Source of the DNA: JAAYAN01 sp964437215
Lineage (GTDB): Bacteria > Bacteroidota > Ignavibacteria > Ignavibacteriales > Melioribacteraceae
Direction: 5' to 3'
Assembly (NCBI GenBank): GCA_964437215.1
Contig: CAYTFZ010000004.1
Span: 1-64,000, forward strand
DNA: 64,000 nt
A program made the translations under genes and the position numbers. Below the pieces are notes generated by a model. The model was not told the DNA's origin. It did not search any database and saw only the letters and a program-made list of their open reading frames with translations. Shown one piece after another: positions 32,948 to 42,562 of this stretch. Numbering within the stretch: position 1 is the stretch's first letter; each line of letters starts with the position of its first letter.

Positions 32948-33458
32948 TTTTCAATATCCTTCTTTAGCAAAAAAGAATATACTTATTAGGAAAAATTTAT
33001 ATAAATGCCGTGTTGAAAGAGAAAGATTGCAAAGAAAATTTAGAGATAAAAATTCTAATTTCATAATTATTCTCTTTGCCGCTTCTTTAATTTGGAGGTT
33101 GTTTCAAATTTATCATTTTAATTCTTTCCCTTTGGATTATGAATTAACTTATCATAAAAATCTTGTTAAACTTCCTGAAGCCATATCAGTTGAAAGAATA
33201 GAAAATAAAAGAATAGTTTGTTATGTGGTTATGAACAAAGCAGGAATACTTTGGATGGAAGGTGAAAATGTTGAATCGACACAAATGTTATATAAATTAA
33301 AAAATATTAAAGAAAGACTTCCCAATGTAATAATATGTCTGCATGTTGATGCTGATTGCGATATGTCCAATGTGCAGGATTTTTTAATAACAGCAAGAAA
33401 GGCCGGAACTTTAAGGATAAATTTTGCAAGCCGATTTAAAAAATCAACCGATAAATAA
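32940..33458 (+). CDS. ExbD/TolR-like single-span membrane protein
   Basis: About 172 residues. After a basic cytoplasmic N-terminus (RKNLYKCRVERERLQRKFR) comes one membrane segment at about 41-57, then a periplasmic part that follows ExbD/TolR: KLPEA near 76, VVMNKAGILWMEGENV, and VIICLHVDADCDMSNVQDFL...KAG. ExbD normally has an essential aspartate at the start of its membrane helix (PLxDVxxxLL); this segment (NFIIILFAASLIWRLF) has none, and no ExbB lies nearby. ATG 32940 is preferred to GTG 32934 because GGGAG is five bases upstream. It overlaps the antiporter stop by eight bases. Role unknown; possibly a diverged ExbD. Confidence 0.6.
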   Translation: MIDFQYPSLAKKNILIRKNLYKCRVERERLQRKFRDKNSNFIIILFAASLIWRLFQIYHFNSFPLDYELTYHKNLVKLPEAISVERIENKRIVCYVVMNKAGILWMEGENVESTQMLYKLKNIKERLPNVIICLHVDADCDMSNVQDFLITARKAGTLRINFASRFKKSTDK

Positions 33459-33608
33459 TTTAATTACTTAATCTTCAGTCTACAAAAACACACACTGCTG
33501 TAAACTTTAATAATCACTTTAAAAATCTTCTGTCAATTTCCTTATAAAAAAACAAGTTTTTAAAGGGCATAACTTTTGAAAATCCGTTATTCAAACAGCG
33601 GGTTTCTT

Positions 33609-34142
33609 ATGAAAAATATTATTCTATCGCTTTTATTTGTTCTCATCATTCCGGGATGCTACACATTAAATCATCATCCCGAGCTTCAGGCAAAAAACTC
33701 GAAAGGTGAAATGGATTTAATCTTTGTTACCAAAGAAACAAAGTGTTTGAATTGCCACAATGCCGAGCAGCTTGTAGATTACGGTTATCTTGTTGCAGTA
33801 AACGATGACGAGTTTGAAAAAATAAAATTGAAGTTTCCTTATTGGGCCGGCGATATTGATGAAATTGTTATTCCGGAAGATGAATACATTCAGTATAATC
33901 CTCAATTATACGAATTACCGGAAGAGGAAAAAGAAATTATTATACATAACCCGAATATTTATTATTCTCAACCTGTTTTATTTGGTCCCACAGTTTTGGG
34001 TCCTGCAAAAAAAGAACGGGAAACGGTAATACCAGAAAATCTGAAAGATATAAGAAACAGCGGCGGAAGAGGAAGTGAAAATTCCGTAAATACTGAAGGG
34101 AATAATGGTTCAAATGAAAGAGGAAACAGAAAACGGAAATAG
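33609..34142 (+). CDS. Lipoprotein with a CxxCH motif
   Basis: About 177 residues: leader and lipobox IPGC with C17 as the lipid site; then TKCLNCHNAEQ, a C46-x2-C49-H50 motif. That is the sequence of a c-type heme attachment site, though a zinc or structural role is equally possible because no distal Met/His pattern is clear. The middle is acidic with IPEDEYIQYNPQLYELPEEE, and the C-terminus is low-complexity (GGRGSEN...NRKRK). The open frame reaches back to TTG 33576, but ATG 33609 starts the leader. Six bases precede the next lipoprotein gene. No family recognised. Confidence 0.7.
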   Translation: MKNIILSLLFVLIIPGCYTLNHHPELQAKNSKGEMDLIFVTKETKCLNCHNAEQLVDYGYLVAVNDDEFEKIKLKFPYWAGDIDEIVIPEDEYIQYNPQLYELPEEEKEIIIHNPNIYYSQPVLFGPTVLGPAKKERETVIPENLKDIRNSGGRGSENSVNTEGNNGSNERGNRKRK

Positions 34143-34148
34143 GATTTT

Positions 34149-34877
34149 ATGAAAAATTTACTGCTGTTGATATTATTAGTTTTATTGCTTTTTTCCTGTG
34201 TTACGTATAAAACAGTAACAGAGCCGGTTGGCGAAAATTACTTTTTTGAACAAGGCAGGAAATATATGGTAAGTGGAAGTACTGAAGCTGAAATTACAAT
34301 TTGCCTTGAAGAAACAACCGGTAATGAAATGAAATTTTTTCTTCAGATAAAAAACTTGAATGATGATACATTAACAGTTGATCCGGCAGATTTTTATTGT
34401 TATCTAAATAAGTGCGATTTTGATAATGAGCAGGAAAGAGTTAAAAATTTAAGTTACTGCATTAATCCCGAAACACGAATAAATACGTTAGAAAACCAAT
34501 TAATAAAAAGAGAGGAGTCCTACGCACAAAACCAATTGGCAAATACAGCTTGCGGTTTGTCATCGTGCGCAATAGGAGGGGCATCGTATATTTCGGGAGA
34601 CAAGGAAACTGGTGACGGCGCAATTGACGAGATGGCAAGAGTAACAGAAAAAATGGAAAGAGAACGGATAGAATATGAGAATGATGTAAGCAAATTTAAC
34701 TCCGAAAAGAATTACTGGTCTAACGAAGCTTTCAGAAAAACCACACTGAATGGAAATAGCACCTATGCCGGATTTGTCCATTTCAATGTGAAAAGTTCAT
34801 CAAATTTTTTCCTGCTGTTCCCAGTAAAAAATTCTGTTATTTTGTTTGAATACAATCAAAAGCGCATAAAAATTTAA
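34149..34877 (+). CDS. Hypothetical lipoprotein, 242 residues
   Basis: Leader MKNLLLLILLVLLLFSC with C17 as the lipid-modified cysteine. The body has a beta-rich first part (EITICLEETTGNEMKFFLQIKNLNDDTLTV) and a stretch of charged helix (EMARVTEKMERERIEYENDV) before a final FLLLFPVKNSVILFEY strand pair. No family recognised. It is six bases after the CxxCH lipoprotein and looks co-transcribed with it, so the two may act together at the outer membrane. Confidence 0.75.
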   Translation: MKNLLLLILLVLLLFSCVTYKTVTEPVGENYFFEQGRKYMVSGSTEAEITICLEETTGNEMKFFLQIKNLNDDTLTVDPADFYCYLNKCDFDNEQERVKNLSYCINPETRINTLENQLIKREESYAQNQLANTACGLSSCAIGGASYISGDKETGDGAIDEMARVTEKMERERIEYENDVSKFNSEKNYWSNEAFRKTTLNGNSTYAGFVHFNVKSSSNFFLLFPVKNSVILFEYNQKRIKI

Positions 34878-35006
34878 GGGAAAGCTGGTTTTATTTTAAA
34901 AAAATCAGGGCATTTGTGATTGCCTTAAAATTATAAACTTTTACCTGTCCAAGAATGTTAATTATTAAATTCATATTTTTGTTGAATTAAAAAAAGTGAG
35001 TTAATA

Positions 35007-36644
35007 ATGAATTTATTAAGAAGGGCTGTACTATTTGTTTTTTTTGTTTTAATAAATATTGCTTTTATTAAAGCTCAAAATAAAGAAATGCCCAAACTTG
35101 TAGTAAGTGTTGTTATCGATCAGATGCGTTACGATTATTTGAACAAATTCAGCGATTTATACGGAGAAGGCGGATTTAAGCGGCTGATGAAGGGAGGCGC
35201 TAATTTTACTTTTACAAATCTTAATTACACTCCGGCATATACTGCTGTTGGACATGCAACAATTTATACGGGAGCAACGCCGTATTTCCATGGAATAATT
35301 GCAAATGATTTTTATGACCGTTCGGCAAAAAAAATAATTGCTCCTTTATACGATGCTTCTTACAACACCTTAGGCGCGCTTGATAAAAACGGAGAAAAAT
35401 CGCCGAAAAGACTTATAGCAAGCACAATAACAGATGAACTGAAATTATTTTCTTCGGGAAAATCAAAAGTAATTAGCATTTCCACAAAGGACAGAGCGTC
35501 AATATTGCCGGGAGGACATATGGCTGACGCGGCATTTTGGTATAATCCCGGAAACGGAAGTTTTATTTCTTCTACATATTATATGAAAAATCTGCCCGGC
35601 TGGGTTATTTTGTTCAACGAGAAAAAAATGGCTTTAGAATATATGAATAAAGACTGGGAACTGAGCTTTCCGACAGAAAAATATGTTTATACTCTCCCTG
35701 ATAATTGTAAATGGGAACCAGATTATTTTAAGGAAGGAGATAATACTTTCCCGCATACTTTCAACAATCTGACCGAAGATGAAAAACTTCATCTTATTAG
35801 TAATACACCATACGGAAATGAAATACTGTTTGACTTCACTGCAAAGGCATTGGCTGCAGAAGAATTAGGCAAAGATTCTATTACGGATTTTCTTGCCGTA
35901 AGTTTTTCGCCGACGGATTATGTTGGACACGTTTATGGTCCGAATTCTTTTGAAATTGCAGATACTTATGCAAAAATGGATAATATTATTGAAAGAATGC
36001 TAAATCTATTAGATGAAAAGGTTGGTGAAGGCAACTATTTGTTTGTTATTACCGCTGATCACGGAGGTTCTTATCCTTTTGAATATTTAAAAGAAAACAA
36101 TATGGTATCGGGCGGATTTTTAAAAAAGGGAACTGTTGATAAAATAAACAATTTCATTCAGAAAGAATTCGGTGATACAAATATTCTTGCAAGTTTATCA
36201 AATTCTCAACTATTTCTTGATAACGATTTGATTGTTAAAAAGGGATTTAATCCGCGGGAAGCAAGACTGAAAATTGCTGAATATCTTAAAAACAATTTTA
36301 ATGAAATTACAAAAGCAGTTACGCGCGATCAGCTAGAAGCTTCATATCCTGCAAGAGATGGAAAAGATTTCCTGCTGAACGGGTTCCATCCGGTTCGTTC
36401 CGGGGATATTCTTCTGGAATTTATTCCCGGTTATTATTATGCAAAACCAAAGACTGATGTAACATCTCACGAAACCAGATATTCATCCGATTCGCATATA
36501 CCGCTTATTTTTTATGGTTGGAATATCAATGCCGGCACTTTTAATAAACCTGCTTATATTGTTGATATTGCCGCAACAATTGCTGATATGTTAGGAATAA
36601 ACGCTCCCAATTGCTCAATGGGAATTCCGCTGATAAAACATTAA
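35007..36644 (+). CDS. PafA-type alkaline phosphatase (type I phosphodiesterase/phosphatase superfamily)
   Basis: A 545-residue exported enzyme with a signal peptide to about 23 (IKAQ). Key residues align with PafA of Flavobacterium: D38 in VVIDQMR, nucleophile T79 in PAYTAVGHATIYTG, the DYVGHVYGPNS metal motif, and FVITADHGGSYP with D and H; a late HETRYSSDSHIPLIFYG supplies another histidine. PafA is a phosphate-insensitive phosphomonoesterase of broad range. Followed by a terminator (36665-36706). It stands alone between lipoprotein genes and a thioredoxin-like gene on the other strand. Confidence 0.9.
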   Translation: MNLLRRAVLFVFFVLINIAFIKAQNKEMPKLVVSVVIDQMRYDYLNKFSDLYGEGGFKRLMKGGANFTFTNLNYTPAYTAVGHATIYTGATPYFHGIIANDFYDRSAKKIIAPLYDASYNTLGALDKNGEKSPKRLIASTITDELKLFSSGKSKVISISTKDRASILPGGHMADAAFWYNPGNGSFISSTYYMKNLPGWVILFNEKKMALEYMNKDWELSFPTEKYVYTLPDNCKWEPDYFKEGDNTFPHTFNNLTEDEKLHLISNTPYGNEILFDFTAKALAAEELGKDSITDFLAVSFSPTDYVGHVYGPNSFEIADTYAKMDNIIERMLNLLDEKVGEGNYLFVITADHGGSYPFEYLKENNMVSGGFLKKGTVDKINNFIQKEFGDTNILASLSNSQLFLDNDLIVKKGFNPREARLKIAEYLKNNFNEITKAVTRDQLEASYPARDGKDFLLNGFHPVRSGDILLEFIPGYYYAKPKTDVTSHETRYSSDSHIPLIFYGWNINAGTFNKPAYIVDIAATIADMLGINAPNCSMGIPLIKH

Positions 36645-36664
36645 TCGGAACAAATTACATTCTT

Positions 36665-36706
36665 AAAAGCCGGGATTAATTTTAGAAATAATCGCCGGTT
36701 TTTTAA
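36665..36706 (+). terminator. Intrinsic terminator after the phosphatase
   Basis: AAGCCGG followed by GATTA pairs with TAATC and CCGG, with one bulged G, and a TTTTTT run follows. It lies between the convergent phosphatase gene and the thioredoxin-like gene. Confidence 0.75.
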
Positions 36707-36726
36707 TTCCAAATTCAATGTTCAAA

Positions 36727-37161
36727 TCATTTCCCGATTATTTGTTTAATCTTTCTGATATAATTTGATGAGCCCCCTTCTTCATATCCTAAAACTCCCA
36801 ATGCTCTTCCGTGAGGATCAAGAATTATTACTGTAGGATAACCCGAAACTCTGTACTTAACTGCTAAAGTTTCGTTCTGAATTACCTGTTTTTCGGGTAA
36901 TTGTTTTTGTCGAGGAAAATCAACCAAAACTGTAACAAGATTTCCGTTTGCAAAGCTCTTAAAATCCCCTTTCTGAAAAACTTCCGAATCAAGTTTTTTA
37001 CACCAGCCGCACCAATCGGAACCGGTAAAAAATAATAAAATGTGTTTATTATTTCTTTTAGCATCCATCATTGCTTTATTTGCATCGGTCTCCCATCCGC
37101 CCAAAAAAGTATGCGAAGTTAAAATAAACAAAAGGGGAAGAAAAAAGAAAAATTTTGCCAT
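36727..37161 (-). CDS. Exported thioredoxin-fold protein
   Basis: 144 residues: signal peptide (to about 20), then a thioredoxin domain with the active site C51-G-W-C54 in GSDWCGWCKKL and the cis-proline P109 in GYPTV. The domain type (thioredoxin_7 / DUF255-like) acts in the periplasm as a disulfide reductase or in protein protection. No DsbD-like partner is visible here. The gene is single on its strand, with its terminator shared with the phosphatase gene. Confidence 0.88.
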   Translation of the reverse strand: MAKFFFFLPLLFILTSHTFLGGWETDANKAMMDAKRNNKHILLFFTGSDWCGWCKKLDSEVFQKGDFKSFANGNLVTVLVDFPRQKQLPEKQVIQNETLAVKYRVSGYPTVIILDPHGRALGVLGYEEGGSSNYIRKIKQIIGK

Positions 37162-37285
37162 TTTTTTCTCCTGTTTAAAAAAATAAAATTACGGATATAA
37201 ATATAAAATTGTAAAGTATTCTAAATAAATAAAAATTTAAAATCCTCGAAGATATCATTCAGGAAAATTTTATAAAGGAGGAAAA

Positions 37286-39202
37286 ATGTTTTCCAAATTA
37301 TCTAAAATGACAATTCGCGAAAAGATGAAATATATATCCCGTCTTTTCATTATAAATTTTATTATAGTTATTGCGGCAGCTATTTATACTAATTATTGGA
37401 GTGATAATTCTCTTCACAAATTTTCGGATGAATATTTAGTCTCTGCCGGCTTGCTTTTACAGGTTGACAGGGATTTGTATCAGGCGGCAATTGCCGAAAG
37501 GTCGATGATCTTATCGCAATACGGTTCTGCTGAATACAGTAAATGGAACGACTTTTACAACGAAAATCTATCTCAGGCTGAGGAAAGATGGAACAAATAT
37601 GCAGAAATAGAAAAAAGCGAAAAAGAAGAAAGCCGGGCAGCAGATTTTCTCCCTTATCTTGAAAAGTGGAAAGAAAATTCAAAAAGTATAATAAATATGA
37701 TTGCCACAGATACCTCCGAAGGCAAACAATTTGTTGCAAACCGAGTTCTTTCGGAAGATCAGTACTTTACTGAAATGAGGAAAGTAATTGACGATTTAAC
37801 AATTATTCTTGAAGAAGAAATTATTCCTGAAGCGCAAAGCGAGGCAAATCTTAATTTTATGATTACAATAGGGATAATTGTAGTATTGTTTATTGGTGTA
37901 CTATTATTTTCAATTAAAATTGCAGATTATCAGGTTAAAACAATTGCTGAACCGATTGTAGAATTAGAAAAAGCCGCTAAAAAAATTGCTGCAAATGAAA
38001 AAAATGTAGTAGTTAAAGTTGAAAACACAGATGAAATTGGCGACCTGGCAAAATCATTTAATATAATGTCGGCAAACATCGAAAAATCGATGAATGAAAT
38101 AAGCGAGAAAAATATTGCCGCTGAAGAGGCTAATAAATCTTTGGTTGAATATAAAAACTATCTCGATTCTTCCGTTGAAGAACTTCTTGGTGCAATGAAT
38201 AAGTTCTCGGTTGGCGATCTTGAAGTAAATCTGGAAATCAGAAAGAATGATGAAATAGGAAAATTGTTTGACGGATTTAATAAATCGGTTGCAAATATCA
38301 AGAGTATAATCATTTCTGTACGCGAAGCTATAGAAGCAACTGCCGCCGCAGCAGCTGAAATATCAAGCAGTACCGAGCAGATGGCTTCGGGTTCACACGA
38401 GCAAAGTACAAAAACGCTTGAGGTTGCGGGCGCAGTTGAGGAAATGACAAAAACTATTCAAGAAACAGCAACTAACGCAAGCGGTGCATCTGATGCATCA
38501 AGGCAGTCTAAAAAACAGGCGATTCTTGGTGTTGATACAGTTAATCTTTCCAAAACAGGAATGCAGGAAATTGTTTCATCATCAGTAAAGACAGCCGAAG
38601 TAATTGCTTCACTTACCAATAAAACAGACCAGATAGGAAATATTGCCCAGGTGATTGATGAGATTGCCGATCAGACAAATTTGCTTGCACTTAATGCAGC
38701 AATAGAAGCTGCACGAGCCGGAGAACAAGGAAGAGGATTTGCAGTTGTTGCCGATGAAGTACGGAAACTTGCCGAGAGAACTACAAAAGCTACAAAAGAG
38801 ATTGCCGAGACCATTAAAGCTGTTCAGATGGAATCCAGAGAAGCTGATAAATCGATGGAAGAAGCTAAAAAAATAATAAATCACGGAATGGGGCTGAACG
38901 AAAAAGTTGAGTCCGTACTTAACGAAATTTTAAAAAGCGCCGAAGCGGTATCCGGACAAATTGAACAAGTTGCAGCTGCAAGCGAAGAGCAATCGACCGC
39001 AGCTTCTCAAATAAGTTCAAGCATCGAAACTATTAATTCGGTAACAACAGAATCGGCAGCAAGTATCAGCGAAGTTGCACGCACTGCCGATGATTTAAGC
39101 AGAATGACAGAAAATCTGCAGAATTTAATAAGCAATTTTAAGATTGATATGAAACGAGCTGTTGCTAAATCCGGTTTCGAATTACAGAACAGACGTTTCT
39201 AA
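37286..39202 (+). CDS. Methyl-accepting chemotaxis protein
   Basis: A 638-residue chemoreceptor. Membrane segments at about 18-38 and 190-210 flank a periplasmic four-helix bundle ligand domain (about 40-188). A HAMP domain follows (about 215-268), then a second HAMP-like linker with DEIGKLFDGFNKS near 325-340, and the cytoplasmic signalling helix with the hairpin DQTNLLALNAAIEAARAGE...GFAVVADEVRKLAE near 460-495. AAGGAGG is seen eight bases before the ATG, the strongest ribosome binding site in the window. No che genes are nearby. A terminator follows. Confidence 0.95.
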   Translation: MFSKLSKMTIREKMKYISRLFIINFIIVIAAAIYTNYWSDNSLHKFSDEYLVSAGLLLQVDRDLYQAAIAERSMILSQYGSAEYSKWNDFYNENLSQAEERWNKYAEIEKSEKEESRAADFLPYLEKWKENSKSIINMIATDTSEGKQFVANRVLSEDQYFTEMRKVIDDLTIILEEEIIPEAQSEANLNFMITIGIIVVLFIGVLLFSIKIADYQVKTIAEPIVELEKAAKKIAANEKNVVVKVENTDEIGDLAKSFNIMSANIEKSMNEISEKNIAAEEANKSLVEYKNYLDSSVEELLGAMNKFSVGDLEVNLEIRKNDEIGKLFDGFNKSVANIKSIIISVREAIEATAAAAAEISSSTEQMASGSHEQSTKTLEVAGAVEEMTKTIQETATNASGASDASRQSKKQAILGVDTVNLSKTGMQEIVSSSVKTAEVIASLTNKTDQIGNIAQVIDEIADQTNLLALNAAIEAARAGEQGRGFAVVADEVRKLAERTTKATKEIAETIKAVQMESREADKSMEEAKKIINHGMGLNEKVESVLNEILKSAEAVSGQIEQVAAASEEQSTAASQISSSIETINSVTTESAASISEVARTADDLSRMTENLQNLISNFKIDMKRAVAKSGFELQNRRF

Positions 39203-39214
39203 AAAAAAATCCTT

Positions 39215-39248
39215 CCAAAGCCGGTAAAAATTTACCGGCTTTTTTATT
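39215..39248 (+). terminator. Strong intrinsic terminator after the chemoreceptor
   Basis: AAAGCCGGTAAA (39217-39228) pairs with TTTACCGGCTTT (39231-39242), followed by a T-run. The loop is short, so the effective stem is probably 11 bp. Confidence 0.9.
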
Positions 39249-39320
39249 TTAAAGCTTTCTTTACTGTTATCTTAATTTTAAATGAGTTATTTTTCACCTT
39301 ATTAAAAATATTTGGTGAAT

Positions 39321-40325
39321 ATGATAAAACCAGCTTATGTAATATCGATACCGGTAATTTGTTTAATATTATTTTTAACAAGGTGCGATAATAAGGAAGA
39401 TAAATCTGCATCTGAAGAAAAAACAGGATACAGCATAATGCCAGACAATAATGTCCCCGATTTTTCAGGAAAAAACGCGCTTGATTATGTTTATAGGCAA
39501 GTTGAATTCGGTCCGCGCAATCCAAATTCAAATGGACATAAAAATGCGCTTGCCTTTTTATCGGAAGAATTAGCAAAGTATTCGGATACTTTGGTTCTTC
39601 AAAATTTCACATATAGTGGATATAATGAAGAAAAACTTTTTCTTACAAATATAATTGGAAAAATTAATCCTAAAGCTTCTAATAGAATACTGCTCTGCGC
39701 TCACTGGGATACAAGACCGATGGCTGATCAGGATTCCGATCCGGCGAAAAGAGATTTGCCTATTTTAGGCGCAAATGACGGAGCAAGCGGAGTTGCTGTG
39801 TTGCTGGAAGCAGCGAAAATATTAAAAGTAAGAAAACCGCTTTTCGGTGTAGATATAATTCTTTTAGATGGTGAAGATTACGGGAAAGCAAGCGATATAA
39901 ATAATTTCTGTATAGGTTCAAAATATTTTGCAGCTACAAAAAGCAGAGATTATAATCCGGAAATAAGTATTCTTTTAGATTTGGTAGGCGATAAAGAAGC
40001 TAAGTTTTTTAAAGAGGCAAATTCTACGGCTATCAATAAAAGACTTGTCGATGAAGTCTGGAAAATAGCAGCGCGTAAAGGCTACAATAAATTTGTCGGT
40101 CAAACTGGTTCGGCAATCTATGATGATCATATCCCATTATCCGAAGCTGGAATAATGACAATTAATATTATAGATGCGGAACTTGTAGGGGGACACGCAA
40201 GCGATTCGCGCAGAAATTATTGGCACACTCATAAAGATACACCCGATAATTTAAGCGCCGAAACCCTGGGAGAAGTAGGTACTGTGCTGATAAATCTTAT
40301 TTATTCAATAAAATTTAATAACTGA
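39321..40325 (+). CDS. M28-family peptidase / glutaminyl-cyclase-like lipoprotein
   Basis: About 334 residues: leader with lipobox LTRC (C22 acylated), then an M28 zinc-dependent fold. Metal-site motifs: AHWDTRP (H, D), GANDGASG (bridging D), LLDGEDYG (acidic pair), DLVGDK and the final W-H-THKDTPDN histidine. The DDHIPLSEAG and W-x-T-x-x-DTPDN features are shared with glutaminyl cyclases as well as aminopeptidases, so the reaction could be either. ATG 39321 is chosen over TTG 39312 because it starts the leader. One base separates it from prmA. Confidence 0.82.
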   Translation: MIKPAYVISIPVICLILFLTRCDNKEDKSASEEKTGYSIMPDNNVPDFSGKNALDYVYRQVEFGPRNPNSNGHKNALAFLSEELAKYSDTLVLQNFTYSGYNEEKLFLTNIIGKINPKASNRILLCAHWDTRPMADQDSDPAKRDLPILGANDGASGVAVLLEAAKILKVRKPLFGVDIILLDGEDYGKASDINNFCIGSKYFAATKSRDYNPEISILLDLVGDKEAKFFKEANSTAINKRLVDEVWKIAARKGYNKFVGQTGSAIYDDHIPLSEAGIMTINIIDAELVGGHASDSRRNYWHTHKDTPDNLSAETLGEVGTVLINLIYSIKFNN

Positions 40326-40326
40326 T

Positions 40327-41175
40327 ATGAAAAAATATAAAGAGTTTAAAATATTACTTGAACCGTTTGAAACTGAAATTGTAACCGGACTTTTGTGGGA
40401 ATTAGAGATAACCGGAATAAATGAAGAAAAAGATTTTCTTGTTGTGTTTGCTGATGAAAAAAGCAGTACAGGAACAAAGGAAATTGAATCAATTTTATCT
40501 AAATTAAAAAAAGAAAAAATTCTCCGGACTTTTTCAGTTACCGAAAGCTTGTTAGAAGACAAAAACTGGAACGAGGAATGGGAAAAAAGTATTCAGGTTG
40601 TAGAGGTAGATGATAGAATTGTTATAAAACCCTCTTTCCGTAAATATGAAGAAAAACCGGGACAAATTATAATTACTATCGATCCGAAAATGTCTTTCGG
40701 TACCGGGGAACACCAGACAACGCAAATAATGATTAAACTGCTGGAGAAATATCTCATTCCTGATTGTGAACTTCTTGATGTTGGAAGCGGAACAGGAATT
40801 TTAGCAATTGCAGCTGTAAAACTCGGTGCAAAAAAAGCAGTTGCAGTTGATATTGATGAATGGTGTTTGATGAACGGGTTGGAAAATTGCAGGTTAAATA
40901 ATGTTGAAGATAAGATTGATATAAGACAGGGTGAGTTGAAAAATATTGAAGATAAAAAATTTGATATGGTTTTGGCAAACATCAATAAAAATATCCTTAT
41001 CGAAATTAAAGATGAAATTCGTAAAAGGCTTTCTGCTGAGGGAATTTTAGTTTTATCAGGGCTTCTGTTTTCGGATGAAAATGATATACGCTCGCACTAC
41101 GAACCAATAGGATTTAAGGTAATTGAAAAGATGCAAATGAAAGAGTGGATTGGACTTGTATTAAAATGGCATTAA
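40327..41175 (+). CDS. prmA: Ribosomal protein L11 methyltransferase
   Basis: A 282-residue SAM-dependent methyltransferase that trimethylates amino groups of ribosomal protein L11. Motifs: KMSFGTGEHQTTQIM (PrmA-specific lead-in), LLDVGSGTGILAIAAVKLGAKKAVAVDID (motif I and the acidic end of strand 2) and DMVLANINKNIL (the NPP-like catalytic motif, here NIN). The N-terminal ~95-residue L11-binding domain precedes the catalytic core. It follows the M28 peptidase by one base. Confidence 0.93.
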   Translation: MKKYKEFKILLEPFETEIVTGLLWELEITGINEEKDFLVVFADEKSSTGTKEIESILSKLKKEKILRTFSVTESLLEDKNWNEEWEKSIQVVEVDDRIVIKPSFRKYEEKPGQIIITIDPKMSFGTGEHQTTQIMIKLLEKYLIPDCELLDVGSGTGILAIAAVKLGAKKAVAVDIDEWCLMNGLENCRLNNVEDKIDIRQGELKNIEDKKFDMVLANINKNILIEIKDEIRKRLSAEGILVLSGLLFSDENDIRSHYEPIGFKVIEKMQMKEWIGLVLKWH

Positions 41176-41243
41176 TCACAGTAAATTTTCACATGTTAAA
41201 GATTTTATAAAGCAGACGATTATATATAAAAAAATACTTTTTT

Positions 41244-42560
41244 ATGGCAAATCCAATGCAAGAAATTGAACAATTAAAAAAGCTTCTTGAATTAAAAGAA
41301 ATAGAGCTTGCGCAGTTTAAAAAAAATCTCGAAGAATCTGAAGCTGCTGCAAAAAGAAACGGAGAACTTCTTCACTCAGTAGTTGAAGCAGCAGCAAGCA
41401 AAATAGGGCAGGATTTTTTTGATAATATTGTAATTAAACTTTCGGAATGGCTGGGAGCTGAATGTGTTTTAATCGGGCGGATGACTGAAAATGAAAGAGT
41501 GGAAGCCGTGCCTCTTTTACTTGACGGAAAAATATCGCACGGTTTTTCCTATGAACTTGCAGGCTCGCCATGCGAAATTACTTCGCGAAAAGGGTATTGC
41601 TGTTATACTGAAAATGTGATAAATATTTTTCCAAAAGATCAGATTTTAGTTGATCTGAATGCAGAATCCTACATAGGTTCAGCTTTATTCAATAAGGATG
41701 GAATTGTTAACGGGGTTATATGCGCTGTATCAAGAAAAAAACTGAATGTTCCTGTTTATGCTCAGGATATTATGAAAATTATAGGGGCAAGAGTAACTGC
41801 CGAATTAGATAGAATTAAAATGGAAGAGGAACTAAAAAAATCGGAGGCTGAGCTGAGGGAAAGCAATGCAGCTAAAGATAAATTTTTCTCAATTCTCGCA
41901 CACGATCTGAAAAATCCACTAAGTTCAATTCTTGGCTTTTCGAAATTACTAATTACCGATTATGATGTTTATTCTGCCCAAGAACACCAAGATTTTGTTA
42001 AAACAATCCATAACGCTACCCAGCAGACATATATTTTATTAGAAAATCTTTTAACCTGGTCGCTTTCGCAGCAAAAGGTTCTGGAATACCGTCCTAAAAA
42101 AATATTACTTAAAAGTATTGTTGATGATTCGTTAGTTGTTTTAAGCAATCAGGCATCAGGTAAAAAGATAAAGATTAACAGTTCAATACCGGAAAATGTT
42201 GAGGTTTTTGGCGATTACGATATGCTGTCTGTCGTATTCCGAAATCTTATTTCTAATGCAATTAAATTTACCAAAAGCGGCGGAACAATTAAAATATTTC
42301 TAAATACGAACAATCAGAATAACGGCAAAAATATAGAAATTGTTGTCCAGGATAACGGCATTGGCATATCACCTGAAAGGCTCGGAAATTTGTTTAATAT
42401 GCTGAAAGTAGACTCGACACCCGGTACTAAAGATGAATGCGGAACAGGTTTGGGGTTGATTTTATGCAAAGATTTGATTGAAAAACACAAAGGGTCCATT
42501 AGAGCAGAAAGTAAACCCGGCGAGGGGAGCACCTTTTTTGTAAAGTTAAAGAAAAGTTGA
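41244..42560 (+). CDS. GAF-domain sensor histidine kinase
   Basis: 438 residues, soluble. A coiled coil (1-48) leads to a GAF-like domain (about 50-190), a second coiled coil, a HisKA dimerisation domain with the phospho-acceptor H220 in LAHDLKNPL, and a HATPase_c domain with N-box NLISNAIKFT, G1 DNGIGIS and G2 GTGLGL. No membrane segment or HTH; the ligand of the GAF domain is unknown. No response regulator is adjacent. The gene converges on the nuclease gene with two bases between stops. Confidence 0.9.
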   Translation: MANPMQEIEQLKKLLELKEIELAQFKKNLEESEAAAKRNGELLHSVVEAAASKIGQDFFDNIVIKLSEWLGAECVLIGRMTENERVEAVPLLLDGKISHGFSYELAGSPCEITSRKGYCCYTENVINIFPKDQILVDLNAESYIGSALFNKDGIVNGVICAVSRKKLNVPVYAQDIMKIIGARVTAELDRIKMEEELKKSEAELRESNAAKDKFFSILAHDLKNPLSSILGFSKLLITDYDVYSAQEHQDFVKTIHNATQQTYILLENLLTWSLSQQKVLEYRPKKILLKSIVDDSLVVLSNQASGKKIKINSSIPENVEVFGDYDMLSVVFRNLISNAIKFTKSGGTIKIFLNTNNQNNGKNIEIVVQDNGIGISPERLGNLFNMLKVDSTPGTKDECGTGLGLILCKDLIEKHKGSIRAESKPGEGSTFFVKLKKS

Positions 42561-42562
42561 TT

